From Isoetes taiwanensis (Eukaryota > Streptophyta > Lycopodiopsida > Isoetales > Isoetaceae), in the NCBI GenBank assembly GCA_021234155.1, contig JAJEKV010000008.1, positions 9,636,445 through 9,700,444 on the forward strand: DNA of 64,000 nucleotides, in the 5' to 3' direction. A program made the translations under genes and the position numbers. This document shows positions 1 through 9,789 of this stretch, in pieces (position 1 is the stretch's first letter; every line of letters starts with the position of its first letter). Below the pieces are notes generated by a model. It worked only from the letters and a program-made list of their open reading frames with translations, was not told where the DNA came from and ran no database searches.

Positions 1-979
1 TAACCATAGGGTGATGGCACCAGCAAACAACCAGTTACACAACTGTTCTTGATAATCCATCCCTTACTTTGTTCTGACATAACCTTGTGACCAGTGGTGT
101 TGTAAATGTGGTTGTAAATCAGCCATAATTGCTTAATTTGCTTATTAGGAACTAGAAACGGTTCAATTGTTGTCTAAAGCTAAAAATCGACCTTAAACAA
201 TAAGATTGAACCTTCAACTTTTGTAAAGTGCCTTAAAAGTAAGAAATGCAAGAGACAGTAGGTCAAAGATATCTATGAAATCGACTCCAATTCATGAGGA
301 ATGTATTCTACTTGTTAAGGTTCACATTCGAAACTTGGTTTCACCAAATGAGCAATTGCAAATTAAACAAATATTGTACCCGTTGATTTGTTGAAACCAG
401 TTTAGTGGAGTAATCAGTCATGTAGATACAAGACTGTGGCACCTTAAATACTGATTAAACTTCACTATGTGGCACCTTAAATACTGATTAAACTTCACTA
501 TGTGAGGCATGATAATTTACCAGTTTTAGCGTATATGCTGAGCATGGACTGTCTTTATTTGGCATGCCAAAGTAGATAGTGTCACGGACATTTCGTACTC
601 GTTCTGAGCCTACAAAGCCCACTATTTCATGTAAGCATCAAATAGCATAAGAAACAGTTTATTACAAGGCTAAGCAAGTAAAATTAAGACCGGATCAAGC
701 AAAAAATCACCCAAATAAACCAGCTAGTTGCAAGATAGGGCATCCCCTCCTCTACTAGATGGTCCTCAATGAAATGCAAAATGATAAACTATATTATTGA
801 GTCTAAGCTTGTAATAGCCTGACACATATTTTAAAAGTATCTGCTCCGAATAAACCTGAGAGTTACTATCTCAAAGTCCATAGTATACCAATCATCAACA
901 AATTTCATGTCCCAGTTTCCACTAGACATTTCATGTCCCAGTTTCCACTAAACAAACAAAACAGATATTGACAGCTTAC
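1..979. other. AT-rich stretch without recognisable gene
   Basis: I see no coding exon with convincing splice sites here. Two short perfect or near-perfect direct duplications are visible: a 33-bp unit starting GTGGCACCTTAAATACTG repeated head to tail at about 437-502, and a roughly 24-bp unit (TTTCATGTCCCAGTTTCCAC) repeated at about 903-948. It could be 3' flank or intron of the minus-strand exons that follow. Confidence 0.5.
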
Positions 980-1040
980 CAGAAATTAGTTTTTCAGTTT
1001 CCATGCTTGCAAAGAGCAGCATTTTAGCCAAATGATTGCA
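980..1040 (-). other. Exon-like island, unrecognised
   Basis: Read on the minus strand, 61 nt lie between an acceptor (ATTAGCAG) and a donor (GTAAGC) and are open in one frame, starting CNHLAKMLLFASMETEKLIS. It lies downstream of the apparent stop of the exon at 1088-1215. It is therefore an alternative or skipped exon of that gene, or a chance ORF. No protein family is recognised. Confidence 0.3.
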
Positions 1041-1087
1041 CTGCTAATTGACTGCTTTGAAACTTTCTTTTATAGCTTTGGAGTCAA

Positions 1088-1215
1088 TTAAGAAGCTGGA
1101 TCATAGACTATCTTGGTAATGCCAATACTTTTAGGATCTTGATCTACGCTAATCTCACTTTCCTGTCAACACTTCTTATAATCACTAGGGGTACCCAATG
1201 CCAAATTGTCATTTG
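1088..1215 (-). pseudogene. Terminal exon with one in-frame TGA, unrecognised gene
   Basis: On the minus strand an acceptor (TGTTGTAG) is followed by 128 nt that continue the phase of the exon at 1359-1434 (1 nt + 2 nt). The reading runs A-N-D-N-L-A-L-G-T-P-S-D-Y-K-K-C, then TGA, then Q-E-S-E-I-S-V-D-Q-D-P and on to V-Y-D-P-A-S and a TAA stop at 1088-1090. The same frame looks coding on both sides of the TGA. Either the protein ends at the TGA and the rest is former coding sequence, or the TGA is a CGA-to-TGA change or a sequence error. An internal acceptor (TTGACAG) just after the TGA could also start a shorter exon at 1162. The family is not recognised. Confidence 0.4.
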
Positions 1216-1358
1216 CTACAACATGCCAATTTATGAAAAAAATGAATATTGCACTGTTGACATCCATGAATTACTAGAAACACATATCAATATCAGGTAT
1301 CTTGGCAAATGGCAATGCATGTGCCAGAGTAAGAACATGTATGTACGTTTGAAATTAC

Positions 1359-1434
1359 CTGCGAAATAGAACAAGGCTCCTAAATCTCCAGTTGGGTAGA
1401 AGCATGCACAATGAACTCCCAGGTTTGATGTGGC
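1359..1434 (-). other. Internal exon, unrecognised gene
   Basis: The minus strand has 76 nt between the acceptor TTTGATAG and the donor GTAAT. They are open in a frame containing G-V-H-C-A-C-F-Y-P-T-G-D-L-G-A-L-F-Y-F-A and end in phase 1. The phase matches the next exon at 1088-1215, which supports a real spliced gene. It does not match the preceding exon at 1556-1678, so an exon is missing or there is an indel in between. I do not recognise the protein. Confidence 0.45.
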
Positions 1435-1555
1435 CTATCAAAGTAGTTTAATGTTAATAGTATTTTTAGCAAGAATGTAACGATTCAAACTAAATATGAA
1501 AAATGTTTCCTATAACTATGTCCTATCAACAAAAGCAATTGGATACACAACTCAC

Positions 1556-1678
1556 CACATTTGTCATGATCTTTAGGAGACATAGTGGCACCTTCTTTGT
1601 TCAAACGAACTCTCGGAATCGCAGTTGAAAATGGTAATAGAGAATGAACACCATGCTTAGGTATCCAACAATCAAATT
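1556..1678 (-). other. Internal exon, unrecognised gene
   Basis: The minus strand has 123 nt between the acceptor AAACAG and the donor GTGAG. One frame is open throughout and includes FDCWIPKHGVHSLLPFSTAI followed by a segment with R-V-R-L-N-K-E-G-A-T-M-S-P-K-D-H-D-K-C. The composition is protein-like and differs from the AT-rich flanks. With the exons at 1359-1434 and 1088-1215 it forms the 3' part of a minus-strand gene whose upstream exons I could not link. Function unknown. Confidence 0.45.
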
Positions 1679-1765
1679 CTGTTTACGTACTTTTCGTCAT
1701 TTTTACTGGCATATTATGCATGTACAGTACTTACATCAATCAATACCACACTTAATAATACCACA

Positions 1766-1960
1766 CTTTAATGATTGAATTGAATTGAATTGAATGACTT
1801 TTATGTTTACGGAGACCAATTGGTATATGGGACCGAATACAAGAACGCAACAGGCATACTGCTGCTCGGGTTAAAAACTGAAGGATTTTTGACATGATGC
1901 ATTCCATGTAATATGAATACAAAACCAACCTTGGCTTCAAAAAAAAAAAAAAACTAGCAA
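1766..1960 (-). mobile_element. 5'-truncated LINE 3' end (relic)
   Basis: About 100 bp (1796-1890) match the 3' end of the minus-strand LINE at 26350-26450; the shared blocks include CGGAGACCAA and TATGGGACC. On the minus strand the relic ends in a run of ATTCA pentamers (plus-strand GAATT repeats at about 1776-1796). The LINE copy at 26.3 kb ends in ATTCT repeats. A poly-A/T run lies at 1939-1953. This is a short dead insertion. Confidence 0.6.
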
Positions 1961-2910
1961 AAAGGCGCAACAGGAGGTTTGGACAGTTTTAGGATTAGAT
2001 TCAGTTTTGCATTTGATTAAGTTAGATAATTAAAAAAAACATTTACTAGACAATTATTAGTTAAAGGAATATTCAAACTAGGCATCCGTATATTGAAGGC
2101 TGATTAAAACCATAAAAACCAATATTCTTAGCAATCAAATAAAATATGCATATTGTCTTTGTATTTTCTTTTCAATGGGTTATTTGGCATCCTTTATGTT
2201 GTTTCTAAATTATCCATGGCTTCTTGGATTGACCACGTATGAATGTATTTTGGTGGTTCTATTCCAAGGAGTTCAAGTATCTCATCGATTGGCTTGACAA
2301 TGTGGCTATAGTTAGTTTGATGTCATAAAACACCTTAGAAAGTTGTATAGGAAGGATTAGTATTGTTTTGGTAAGTATTGTTTTATAGCATGATATTATC
2401 ATTCTGGAATTTGTTTACCTCAGTAGTGTTCACTAGTTTGTTCAATTTTAAGGTTGTCACTTGCATTCATATTGTTGATGAAATGTAAACAGTTGAATTT
2501 TGACGATATGGGTGAAGTTTTGCATAAGGCACACCAAAATGCTTTGACAAGGGTTAAAAACAACTAGGCATTGAGTTGTCTGGTTTGCCTAGATACACTC
2601 TTACATTCTAGATCTAACATTACAACATAATTGATTAATTTTGCGCCCAAGCTATATGTCATGGTTGTGTTATGTGTCATTGTCATGTGTCACAAGTATT
2701 GCTATATATCATGGTTGTGCCATTTGTCATTGTCACGTGTCATTGTCAGTGTCAGTGTCATATACTACTAGTAAGTATAAGAGCTTTATACAATTGCGGA
2801 GCTTTATGCATTTTAAAGAGGCAATAAGAATTACAGAGGAGTTGGCAATCATAGGCTCTATGATCTTTTCACCCTGGGTCTATGAATTGCAAGCCCCTGA
2901 AGCCTTAACA
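1961..2910. other. Non-genic AT-rich DNA with a CATGTGTCA-type simple repeat
   Basis: No coding exon is seen. At about 2655-2762 a degenerate tandem array of CATGGTTGTG / TGTCATTGTCA words occurs, ending in TGTCAGTGTCAGTGTCA. The 105-codon ORF across it is repeat-derived and I do not call it a gene. Confidence 0.4.
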
Positions 2911-4031
2911 TTAAGGGAAAATTGTAAAAATGCCCTTATATTTCCTTGTAATTATTGAAATGCCCCTGTATTTTCATTATTTGTCAAAATACCCCTACAG
3001 CAAACCCGTTCCCCTGTAGCAAAGCTGTTCTATTGTCAAATTTGCCTGGTTCTTCACTGTTCTAATTATATAATCGATTTGGGTTGCTTAGGATCTGAAT
3101 TTTTGAGTTGCACCTTCTGTTCTTCATCAGCAAGCACTCGAGCTTTTTGAGGATTTAATGCTTCCTTTTAAAGTTTTTTTTTTCTGGCTTTCCTAATTAG
3201 TTTATCGGGATGCCGCCAAGAGACAATGCGCATTTGAAAAGAGAAGCGATACTTAGCAATGGCGAAGGAAAGAACAGCTCTGACGTCTATGGATTCTCTA
3301 AAAAGGAATTATCGGGAGGCCAAAAATCGAGGTGATAGAGAAGAAGAGGCTCGATGGGCTAACCATATTGGCCATGCTTGTAAGGATCGCGGTGAGTATG
3401 TAGAAGCTCTTAAATGGTTCAAATTAGATTACGACATCTCTCAGCAGGCGGAAGGGGGCTCGGCGGCGTTTCTCTCGCTCGATGATGCCCACATGCCGCT
3501 GCTTGGGCGAGATATATCTCAGTACCAAAATTATAAAATGGCCACGGATCCGGACTTTGAATTTGCGGGAGCTTTACGCTCCACAGCTCAAATTTTGTCT
3601 CAACCTCCTCCCTATCGGAGATCTTTTTTCGATTCTATCCTTGAAGTCGGATTATACTTGTCAGAGTTGAGAATCTCAATCTGCCGATATGAACTGCGTA
3701 TCCATGAAGAGTCTCCATGAAGAGTCTCCCTGCTGACACATCCAGTAGAATTTCTCCATAGCCGTAATTGGGTCTCCAAGAGTTTGGGTTATGAGTCTCC
3801 TCCTGCAATAGGGAGCTATACTACCATCTGTCACAGCTACACAATTTGCTATCCTAGCGAAGCTTATGATAGGTGTAAATTAGAGCACACGAAGAAGTAA
3901 TTAATTTGCGCAGAAGTAAGAAACGAGCGAGTATAAGAATAGGGGCATTTTAATAAATATCAAAAATATAGGGGCATTCTCACAAATATGCAAAAATATA
4001 AGGGCATTTTTACAATTTTCCCTAACATTTA
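2911..4031 (+). mobile_element. Mutator-like (Pack-MULE type) element carrying a TSK fragment
   Basis: Two long inverted repeats bound this 1.1-kb segment. The left arm (about 2914-3000) starts AGGGAAAATTGTAAAAATGC. The right arm (about 3935-4024), read on the minus strand, starts with the same bases and stays clearly similar for roughly 85 bp, with recurrent AATGCCCCTATATTTT words. Flanks read ...AACATTA on the left and AACATTT... on the right, a possible imperfect target duplication. Long AT-rich TIRs starting GGGAAAATTGTAAAA are typical of plant Mutator-like elements. No transposase lies inside; the cargo is the TSK-like sequence at 3259-3720. It is therefore a non-autonomous element with a captured gene fragment. 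Confidence 0.7.
3259..3720 (+). pseudogene. TSK: TONSOKU/BRU1-like N-terminal TPR fragment, frameshifted
   Basis: The 153-codon ORF starts at an ATG. Residues about 10-65 match the N-terminus of plant TONSOKU (TSK/BRU1/MGO3), a nuclear TPR-LRR protein acting in replication-coupled repair and chromatin maintenance: basic start, then [27 protein letters not shown]. The expected continuation (P-T-C-x-x-L-G-E-I-Y-L) appears at 3485-3520 in the +1 frame as [11 protein letters not shown], so a frameshift lies between about 3440 and 3482. The first frame then again matches TSK-like sequence around A-Q-I-L-S-Q-P-P-P. The full protein is over 1,000 residues, so only the first TPRs are present. It lies between MULE-type inverted repeats with no introns visible, which suggests a captured fragment rather than a working gene. 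Confidence 0.7.
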
Positions 4032-5610
4032 GCATAGACAAAATCGTTGGCTACTCTATTATTCTTCTACCAATTGGGGTAGACATAGCACCTGATTTCT
4101 CAAAAATCAGAGGTAATTGGGGTAGACATAGCACATGATTTCTCTTGGCTTCGCTGAGATGCAAGAGCAATAGGGCGAAGCAGAGTATAACAAAGCGCTT
4201 GGACGAACAAAGCATAATAAAGCGCTTGCCATAACAAACAGACTTGCTAATCCCAGCCTGGGGCAGGACGCGTTTGTTGGGCGACTCAGCCGAAAAGTGG
4301 CCGGGAAAGCCATTCCAAAACCTCACTAATTCCAAAAAAAAAAATTTACTAGTAATCATATATATAGGAAGGATAAGTCACAAGATCGAGCATGGAGAAC
4401 CATGTATGGTATCTCAGGATATAAGTTACAAGATCGAGCATGGAGAACCATGTACGAATCACTAACAAGTAGAATATGTTCTAATATGGTGGCATATCAA
4501 AATATGGGATGTCCTTGCATCCCATTTATAACCATGTGGAGAAGATTCTCTTAGACGAGAAGATTCTATTACACCACATAGAAGGTACACAGTTCCTTGA
4601 TTTTCTTAATCTGTTACCAAAGGTAAAAGACCTCTAGTTCCCTGGTGAAATACAAGAGTTCTACAACCTATAATTGAGTATAATAAGCAAATATGAAAAG
4701 CTGAAGTCTGAAATCATTATTTATACTTGGCATGTATGCTGTTCGTGAAAGTTAGATTAAACAGCTGCAGTAAGGCACCTAAAAAAAGGGATTGGAGAAT
4801 TGAACCCCACACCCCAAAAGACATTTTTTCCACTGTCTAGGAAGTAAATAAATTTCCCTTCAAAAAGTGGCTTGTTTAAAATAAAAATTTCAAGTTCTAG
4901 ATCGACCTATAGAAGCATTAAAGTCTCCAACAAGCCTCTCGTATGACTTCATGAAATGATTTGACACCCCAAACATGAAATGATTTGACACCCCAAAATT
5001 TAAATATCAAACTGTAATGCCCAGGTTATTATGAGAGATCAAACAGAATACTTGACGAAGAATTCCAGAAAGGAAGAAGGTTCTTATTTGCCACAGTCGG
5101 CAGTTAGAGACACAGAGAATATGCAATCTTATTTCTGGATAATCCTTGAGCTGGAAACACAGCCACTAAACCAATAGCACAGCCTAATATCATTCATGAT
5201 CTTAATTATTGAAACAAGCCTGACTTCCATAAGCAGCAAGCAACTTGCCTTCCTGAAGATGATCGTTAAGTGACTGAATCCTTTTTTTATTTGTTTATCA
5301 TAGAACTCCCAACTAATTCATAAGAATTGTTGCTTACCTGCCCAGAATTCATCAAACATATGATCTAAGGTGCATTTTTCTCGTGACACTCAGAACACCC
5401 CAAGAATTCAGCCCAACTCACTAAATCAGGCTTTATTGGTATTTTATTAAAAAGTCCTCAACTTCATCTATTTGCCATGCTCTGCTTAAAAGTGAAAGCA
5501 TGCATCTACAATGATCTGCTAGTGGTCTAAATAGATAATCTTGTCACATAGAATAAAAACAATGATAACCTTCCTCAATTAAACCCCTACAACAATGAAT
5601 TCTTACTTCT
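4032..5610. other. Non-genic stretch with short tandem duplications
   Basis: No convincing exon is seen. Direct duplications: GGGGTAGACATAGCAC twice (4076-4134), a 56-bp unit containing GATCGAGCATGGAGAACC twice (about 4374-4455), and a 24-bp unit CATGAAATGATTTGACACCC twice (about 4950-5000). Confidence 0.4.
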
Positions 5611-5611
5611 T

Positions 5612-5668
5612 ACTCTTTAAGTTTTCGTAAACTTTTAGCTATAGCAGGTCGCTCCATGCTCAAGTTCT
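5612..5668 (-). other. Exon-like island with stop, unrecognised
   Basis: On the minus strand a strong acceptor (CTTTTTGCAG) is followed by an open stretch, N-L-S-M-E-R-P-A-I-A-K-S-L-R-K-L-K-E, then TAA. It reads like the basic C-terminal exon of a protein. I cannot join it in phase to the exon at 6615-6688. Identity unknown. Confidence 0.3.
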
Positions 5669-6149
5669 GCAAAAAGGCAATATGCATTGTCATAACTCCC
5701 AACAAGACACGCTAAAGTTAAATGTAAAAAAACTTTAGACATCTCCCTCACAAAGCATTGATGTTCTCATTGCATTGTTGGACCGTATGGCTGAGAGGCC
5801 GTTTCTCTCGACCATTTCTGTACTATTGAGTAGCAGCTTATCCTCTCTGCCCACTAGAAACCAGCATCTCAGTCTCGTCTACATACTCGTAGTAAACAGT
5901 GTATGCAAGCATATCACCATATCTGGGACTGTATGTAGTTGTACTGTGCACTTATACTGGGCCCTCAACTTTTGTTGTTTTCACAATATATCATGGTTAT
6001 CTAAAAGCAGGAATTTTTATACGCTGCTAGTAGATGTGGCTTCTTTTCTTAATAGAATTTCAATTTAAGTCATGTATTGGTTTCAATGGCCAGTTTTACC
6101 AAGTAAGAACCATGGGCTAAACTATGTAATAACAGGAAAACACAAGAGG

Positions 6150-6235
6150 TTCGAACCAGCAATTGAACTAAAATTCTCTGGAAATTTTTTGAGCAGCTTC
6201 TGCTTGACAGGTTCGTACACACCCGATTAGTTAGT
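6150..6235 (-). other. Coding-like island, unrecognised
   Basis: The minus strand is open over about 25 codons, including YEPVKQKLLKKFPENFSS. Codon usage looks coding, but the splice sites are not clear. It lies between the exon-like islands at 5612-5668 and 6615-6688 on the same strand and may belong to the same gene. Confidence 0.25.
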
Positions 6236-6614
6236 GAAGTTCAATTGCCTCCAGGCATAGGATATAAGGCCCCTCTGAACCCCTGATAGAATAGCACTCC
6301 CCTGTGCCATCTATGATCCTTTACTTCCTACGAAGTTCTGAAGGGCATAAATAACTTCACTTAGGGTCCTCCTTCTCTGTGCCTCCTTCCCTTGCGTTCA
6401 TGCTTAAACATTCAAGCAAAATATGATGCATTCACAAGCCTGCTTGTCATAAGCACCAAAAATTCATGCAGATGTGATGTTCTTAGCAGTTCTAATAATT
6501 GTTTGCTTTGTTTCATAAGTTGTTGATTCTTCATGCAGTCTTGCCTTTGATACACAGTAAAATAGAGTTTTTTATGGAAATTTATAACCTGTAAATAAAC
6601 AAGAAAGCACTTAC

Positions 6615-6688
6615 GGTAGAACTCCAGCAAGGTTTCCATTTGAATCAGAATAAAGACCCTTAAGAGATAATCCTTCCACCCAGTTGAG
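6615..6688 (-). other. Internal exon, unrecognised gene
   Basis: The minus strand has 74 nt between the acceptor TTGCAGGCAG and a consensus donor GTAAGTG. They are open as L-N-W-V-E-G-L-S-L-K-G-L-Y-S-D-S-N-G-N-L-A-G-V-L-P and end in phase 2. Both splice sites are good, so this is among the better-supported exons in the left part of the window. I do not recognise the family. Confidence 0.4.
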
Positions 6689-7392
6689 CTGCCTGCAAAA
6701 ACCTACATATGCGTAACACGATATCGTCTGTAACCATAATAAGAAATCCTCAAACAAGTATCTTAAAAATAGAAGTTACAATAAGAAAGAACTAGATAGT
6801 TAGGCATTACCCACCAAACAAAATACGAAGAAAGTTTGCGGACAAGACTGCAGCAGGTTAGGCAGGGTGAGGGTGAGACTTTCTTGAAGTTGGAAGCGAC
6901 AAGATTTTCTTGAAAGGACACAAGCAACTAATTTTCAAAACATAATTCAGCTAAATCATGCTAAGCCTAAACCGAGAAAATAATTTCAAACAAACAAATT
7001 AAATAACGCCAAATGGATAGTTCACCGTTCCAAAGAGGAATTGTCAATTCTATTGCATCCATACTCCTTGGGAAGGCTTAGTCAACAGTTTAGAGGATCC
7101 CTATGCAGAGGTATCCTATTAAACTGAGCATATGCACAGCCCTAAGCATGACAACTATATTCCGATGCAATTGCCAAGAATTGGGAAGCTGCCAAACTAT
7201 AATACTCCACCTAGCCACTAGTTTAGAGGATGCCTATGTCTAGCCACTAGTTTAGAGGATGCCTATGCAGAGGTAGCCTATTATACTGAGTATACCCTAT
7301 AATCCAAGAGAAGATAGGAGGCTTACAAAGCAATATGCAGAGTCATAACCTCAAAAACGAACCAAGAATTGACCTTGTGCCAGCACATATAC

Positions 7393-7445
7393 GTTCTTTA
7401 CCAGTTTGCAACATTATGTGCTGATAATAATTGATTAAGATAACC
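7393..7445 (-). other. Exon-like island, unrecognised
   Basis: On the minus strand a pyrimidine-rich tract ending CTTTCCTAG is followed by G-Y-L-N-Q-L-L-S-A-H-N-V-A-N-W and a donor GTAAAG. Another coding-like minus-strand stretch (about 7660-7760, containing S-L-K-L-P-A-A-F-N-A-S-N-K-K-G-R-F) lies upstream without clear splice sites. Both may belong to the same decayed or unrecognised minus-strand gene. Confidence 0.3.
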
Positions 7446-8044
7446 CTAGGAAAGAAATGGCAGGCTGAAGGAGCGAGGAGTGTCCACATTAGAGATACAG
7501 AATGCTGCATTTTCATATAGAATTTTTGGTTCTGCAACACATCAGCAGCAAGGTATGTAGATCAAAATGTGGATTGACTACCATTATTGTCCTACATATA
7601 GCAAAGGGGGACGTTTTGGTCTTTCAAATTCGAATAATTAAAATAAAAGAGTCATAGCCATATGCTGATGCATTGAGTTCAAATCGCCCCTTCTTATTTG
7701 ATGCATTGAAGGCAGCCGGCAACTTAAGAGACATGCAGACTGGCATACCTTTGTGTTGATGAATTAAAAGCCATACACTGCATAATTGCCATATAAAGGC
7801 TAGCACCAGAGATATTATCACTCAGGCCCTGTTCATCAGATAAAACTTTTAATCATATCATGCAGAGGTTTTTACTAAAGAATGCATTGCACATGCCTTT
7901 GCAGCTAGAACGGACCCCACCACATCTAAACATCAACTTGCACAGATTACAGGGCACACTCTGGCAAATAGACATGTTGGTCCATACCAAAGTGAGAACC
8001 CGAAATGCAAATGGCATGGCATAGTAACTCACGTCTCAAATGCC

Positions 8045-8500
8045 AGGACGTCATTATTCTGTGTGGCGGGAACTTAATCTTGAATATTATCTTAATTAAG
8101 GCTGGGTAAAGCTACGAAAAATAGGAGCTATAAAAACCCTAATTTGCCTTTGTGGAGCATCTTCTGACCTAACCATAGACGACGATCCATACCTTTGTGG
8201 AGCATCTTCTGGTCTAACCTAGGCGACGGTCCAAAACGGCCATTGAATTTTGAAAACAGTCTACTCTAGGTCATGATCAAATGGCTTAAGCCACATCCAA
8301 CTCAAATTATCCTGTGATGCCGGGAACTATGATCTTGAATATGATCTTGAAATATAAATAGAGCTAACAAAACCCTGATTTATTTTTGTGGAGCATCATA
8401 AGGCGTGGATCCATACCTTTGTGGAGCATCTTCTGCTCTAACCTAGGCGAACGTCCAGAACGGCCATCGAATTTTGAAGGACCGCGTAAGCCATAACCAC
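8045..8500. repeat. Direct repeat of about 270 bp
   Basis: Blocks containing GCGGGAACTTAATCTTGAAT / GCCGGGAACTATGATCTTG, TTTGTGGAGCATCTTCTG and CTAACCTAGGCGA recur in order in 8062-8245 and 8319-8485. The GTGGAGCATCTTCTG word also repeats within each half. No coding potential is seen. It is probably a diverged tandem duplication of an old element. Confidence 0.55.
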
Positions 8501-8649
8501 TCAGATTTTTTGAAACGTGGATAGGCTAGCCTTCCGACGTTGGAAATGCTAGAACTTTTGGTGCTTGCCACCACACATTGCAATAACAAAGCAAAGAGAG
8601 GAAAATAGGCAACATCCTCATTTTCAGTTGTATATGCTCTTATATCTAT

Positions 8650-9281
8650 TCCGAAATTTTTACCACCTTAAAATTTCGCCATTATTCGGCAAGTTTTTAT
8701 ACCACGAAAAATCCTGCTGAATTGTGGCGGCGTTCTTGGGCGGCGCCGCCGTCCGGCTTTTACTCTGCTTCTTCATCTCCTACTCTACTTCTTCATCTCT
8801 GTTTCGTGACTTCCAATCCAACTTATTTTTAGGCTTCATGCTTCTGTCGCGATAGAAGCCATGGATGCAAACGCCATAGCCGTGGCCTATACAAGAGCCG
8901 ACCGGGCCGGAAGCCACAATCTTAGGGTTTCAAAGAAGATTTGCCCACGTGATTCGAGATTGAAGACGGAAATCGCATATTTGCCCATAGGATCCGAGAT
9001 TGAAGACGGAAATCAAGCAGCCTACCGACCATTTTTCTTTAGGTTACGGCCTAACTAGGTTGCGGTTTAAATAGTGGACCAGGGCATAGACGAACCGACC
9101 ATTCTTCCAATAGCCATAGACATAGACGGGGCTTCTTCTTACAGCTGCGACCATAGACGGATCTTGCTTCTTTTTTGTATCGAATCCCGGCTACATCGAG
9201 TAGACAGATCTTGCTTCTTTTTGTATCGTGAACCGGCTACATCGAGTTTTGTCCGCTAAATTTTAAGGTGGATAAAATTTT
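8650..9281. mobile_element. Small inverted-repeat element, about 0.63 kb
   Basis: The sequence at 8650-8680 (CGAAATTTTTACCACCTTAA...) is the inverse complement, with few mismatches, of 9253-9282 (AATTTTAAGGTGGATAAAA). The interior holds two tandem duplications: a roughly 41-bp unit around CGAGATTGAAGACGGAAATC at 8940-9014 and a roughly 48-bp unit around TCTTGCTTCTTTTTGTATCG at 9160-9247. No transposase is present. The 65-codon ORF inside is not recognised. It could be a MITE-like or MULE-like non-autonomous element. Confidence 0.45.
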
Positions 9282-9283
9282 CG

Positions 9284-9412
9284 TTGGAGAATTTCACTCA
9301 CCGCTGAAATTTCTCCAGGTTTGAGCGGACAGCGGCGCCACTCGCTGCCCGCCGTGGGGCCCGCCAGTCACCTCAAGGCCCTCGAGAAATTTCAAGGTGA
9401 GTGAAATTTCTC
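9284..9412. repeat. Inverted repeat (129 bp)
   Basis: GGAGAATTTCACTCACC near 9286 is matched by GGTGAGTGAAATTTCTCC at 9395-9412 in inverse orientation, enclosing a GC-rich centre. A second GAAATTTCTCC / GAGAAATTTC pair lies inside. This fits a small foldback element next to the preceding inverted-repeat element. Confidence 0.5.
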
Positions 9413-9789
9413 CTTCCATAAATAAAGATCTAGATAAGTGTGCAAGACCTGCTTTATGACCAATCAAATAGATCAAATACATAGGGCATTGTCACTTTTC
9501 TCCATATGCCCATACACATTGTGTCAAAGCAAGCTGCCATGGAGCCGGGCATCCTGACCGCCCTTGGTAAGCCATATTCACTGTTAGGGATGCACAAGAG
9601 CGAGCAGCCATTTTGCGACAGGGCAGGCAGCTACAGAGGACCGCCCTATATGTTGACCAAAATCTGACTCCTGCATAGCAAGAAGACTGCAGGCACGAGT
9701 TAGACAAGGCCAAGAGTGTCCGCAAACACGGAGGCAAGGCCAAGAGCGTCCGCAAACACGGAGGAGCTGCAGGACTAATCCGGGGCAAG

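Noticed and set aside
1112..1180. Selenocysteine codon at the in-frame TGA
   Set aside because: Land plants are not known to have selenoproteins, and no SECIS-like hairpin is evident. Mutation, error or an alternative acceptor is simpler.
5775..6068. 97-codon plus-strand ORF
   Set aside because: It has no recognisable motif and lies opposite minus-strand exon-like islands. It is probably intronic chance sequence.
8861..9058. 65-codon ORF with ATG (M-D-A-N-A-I-A-V-A-Y)
   Set aside because: It is built on a 41-bp tandem duplication inside an inverted-repeat element, with no domain or splice context.
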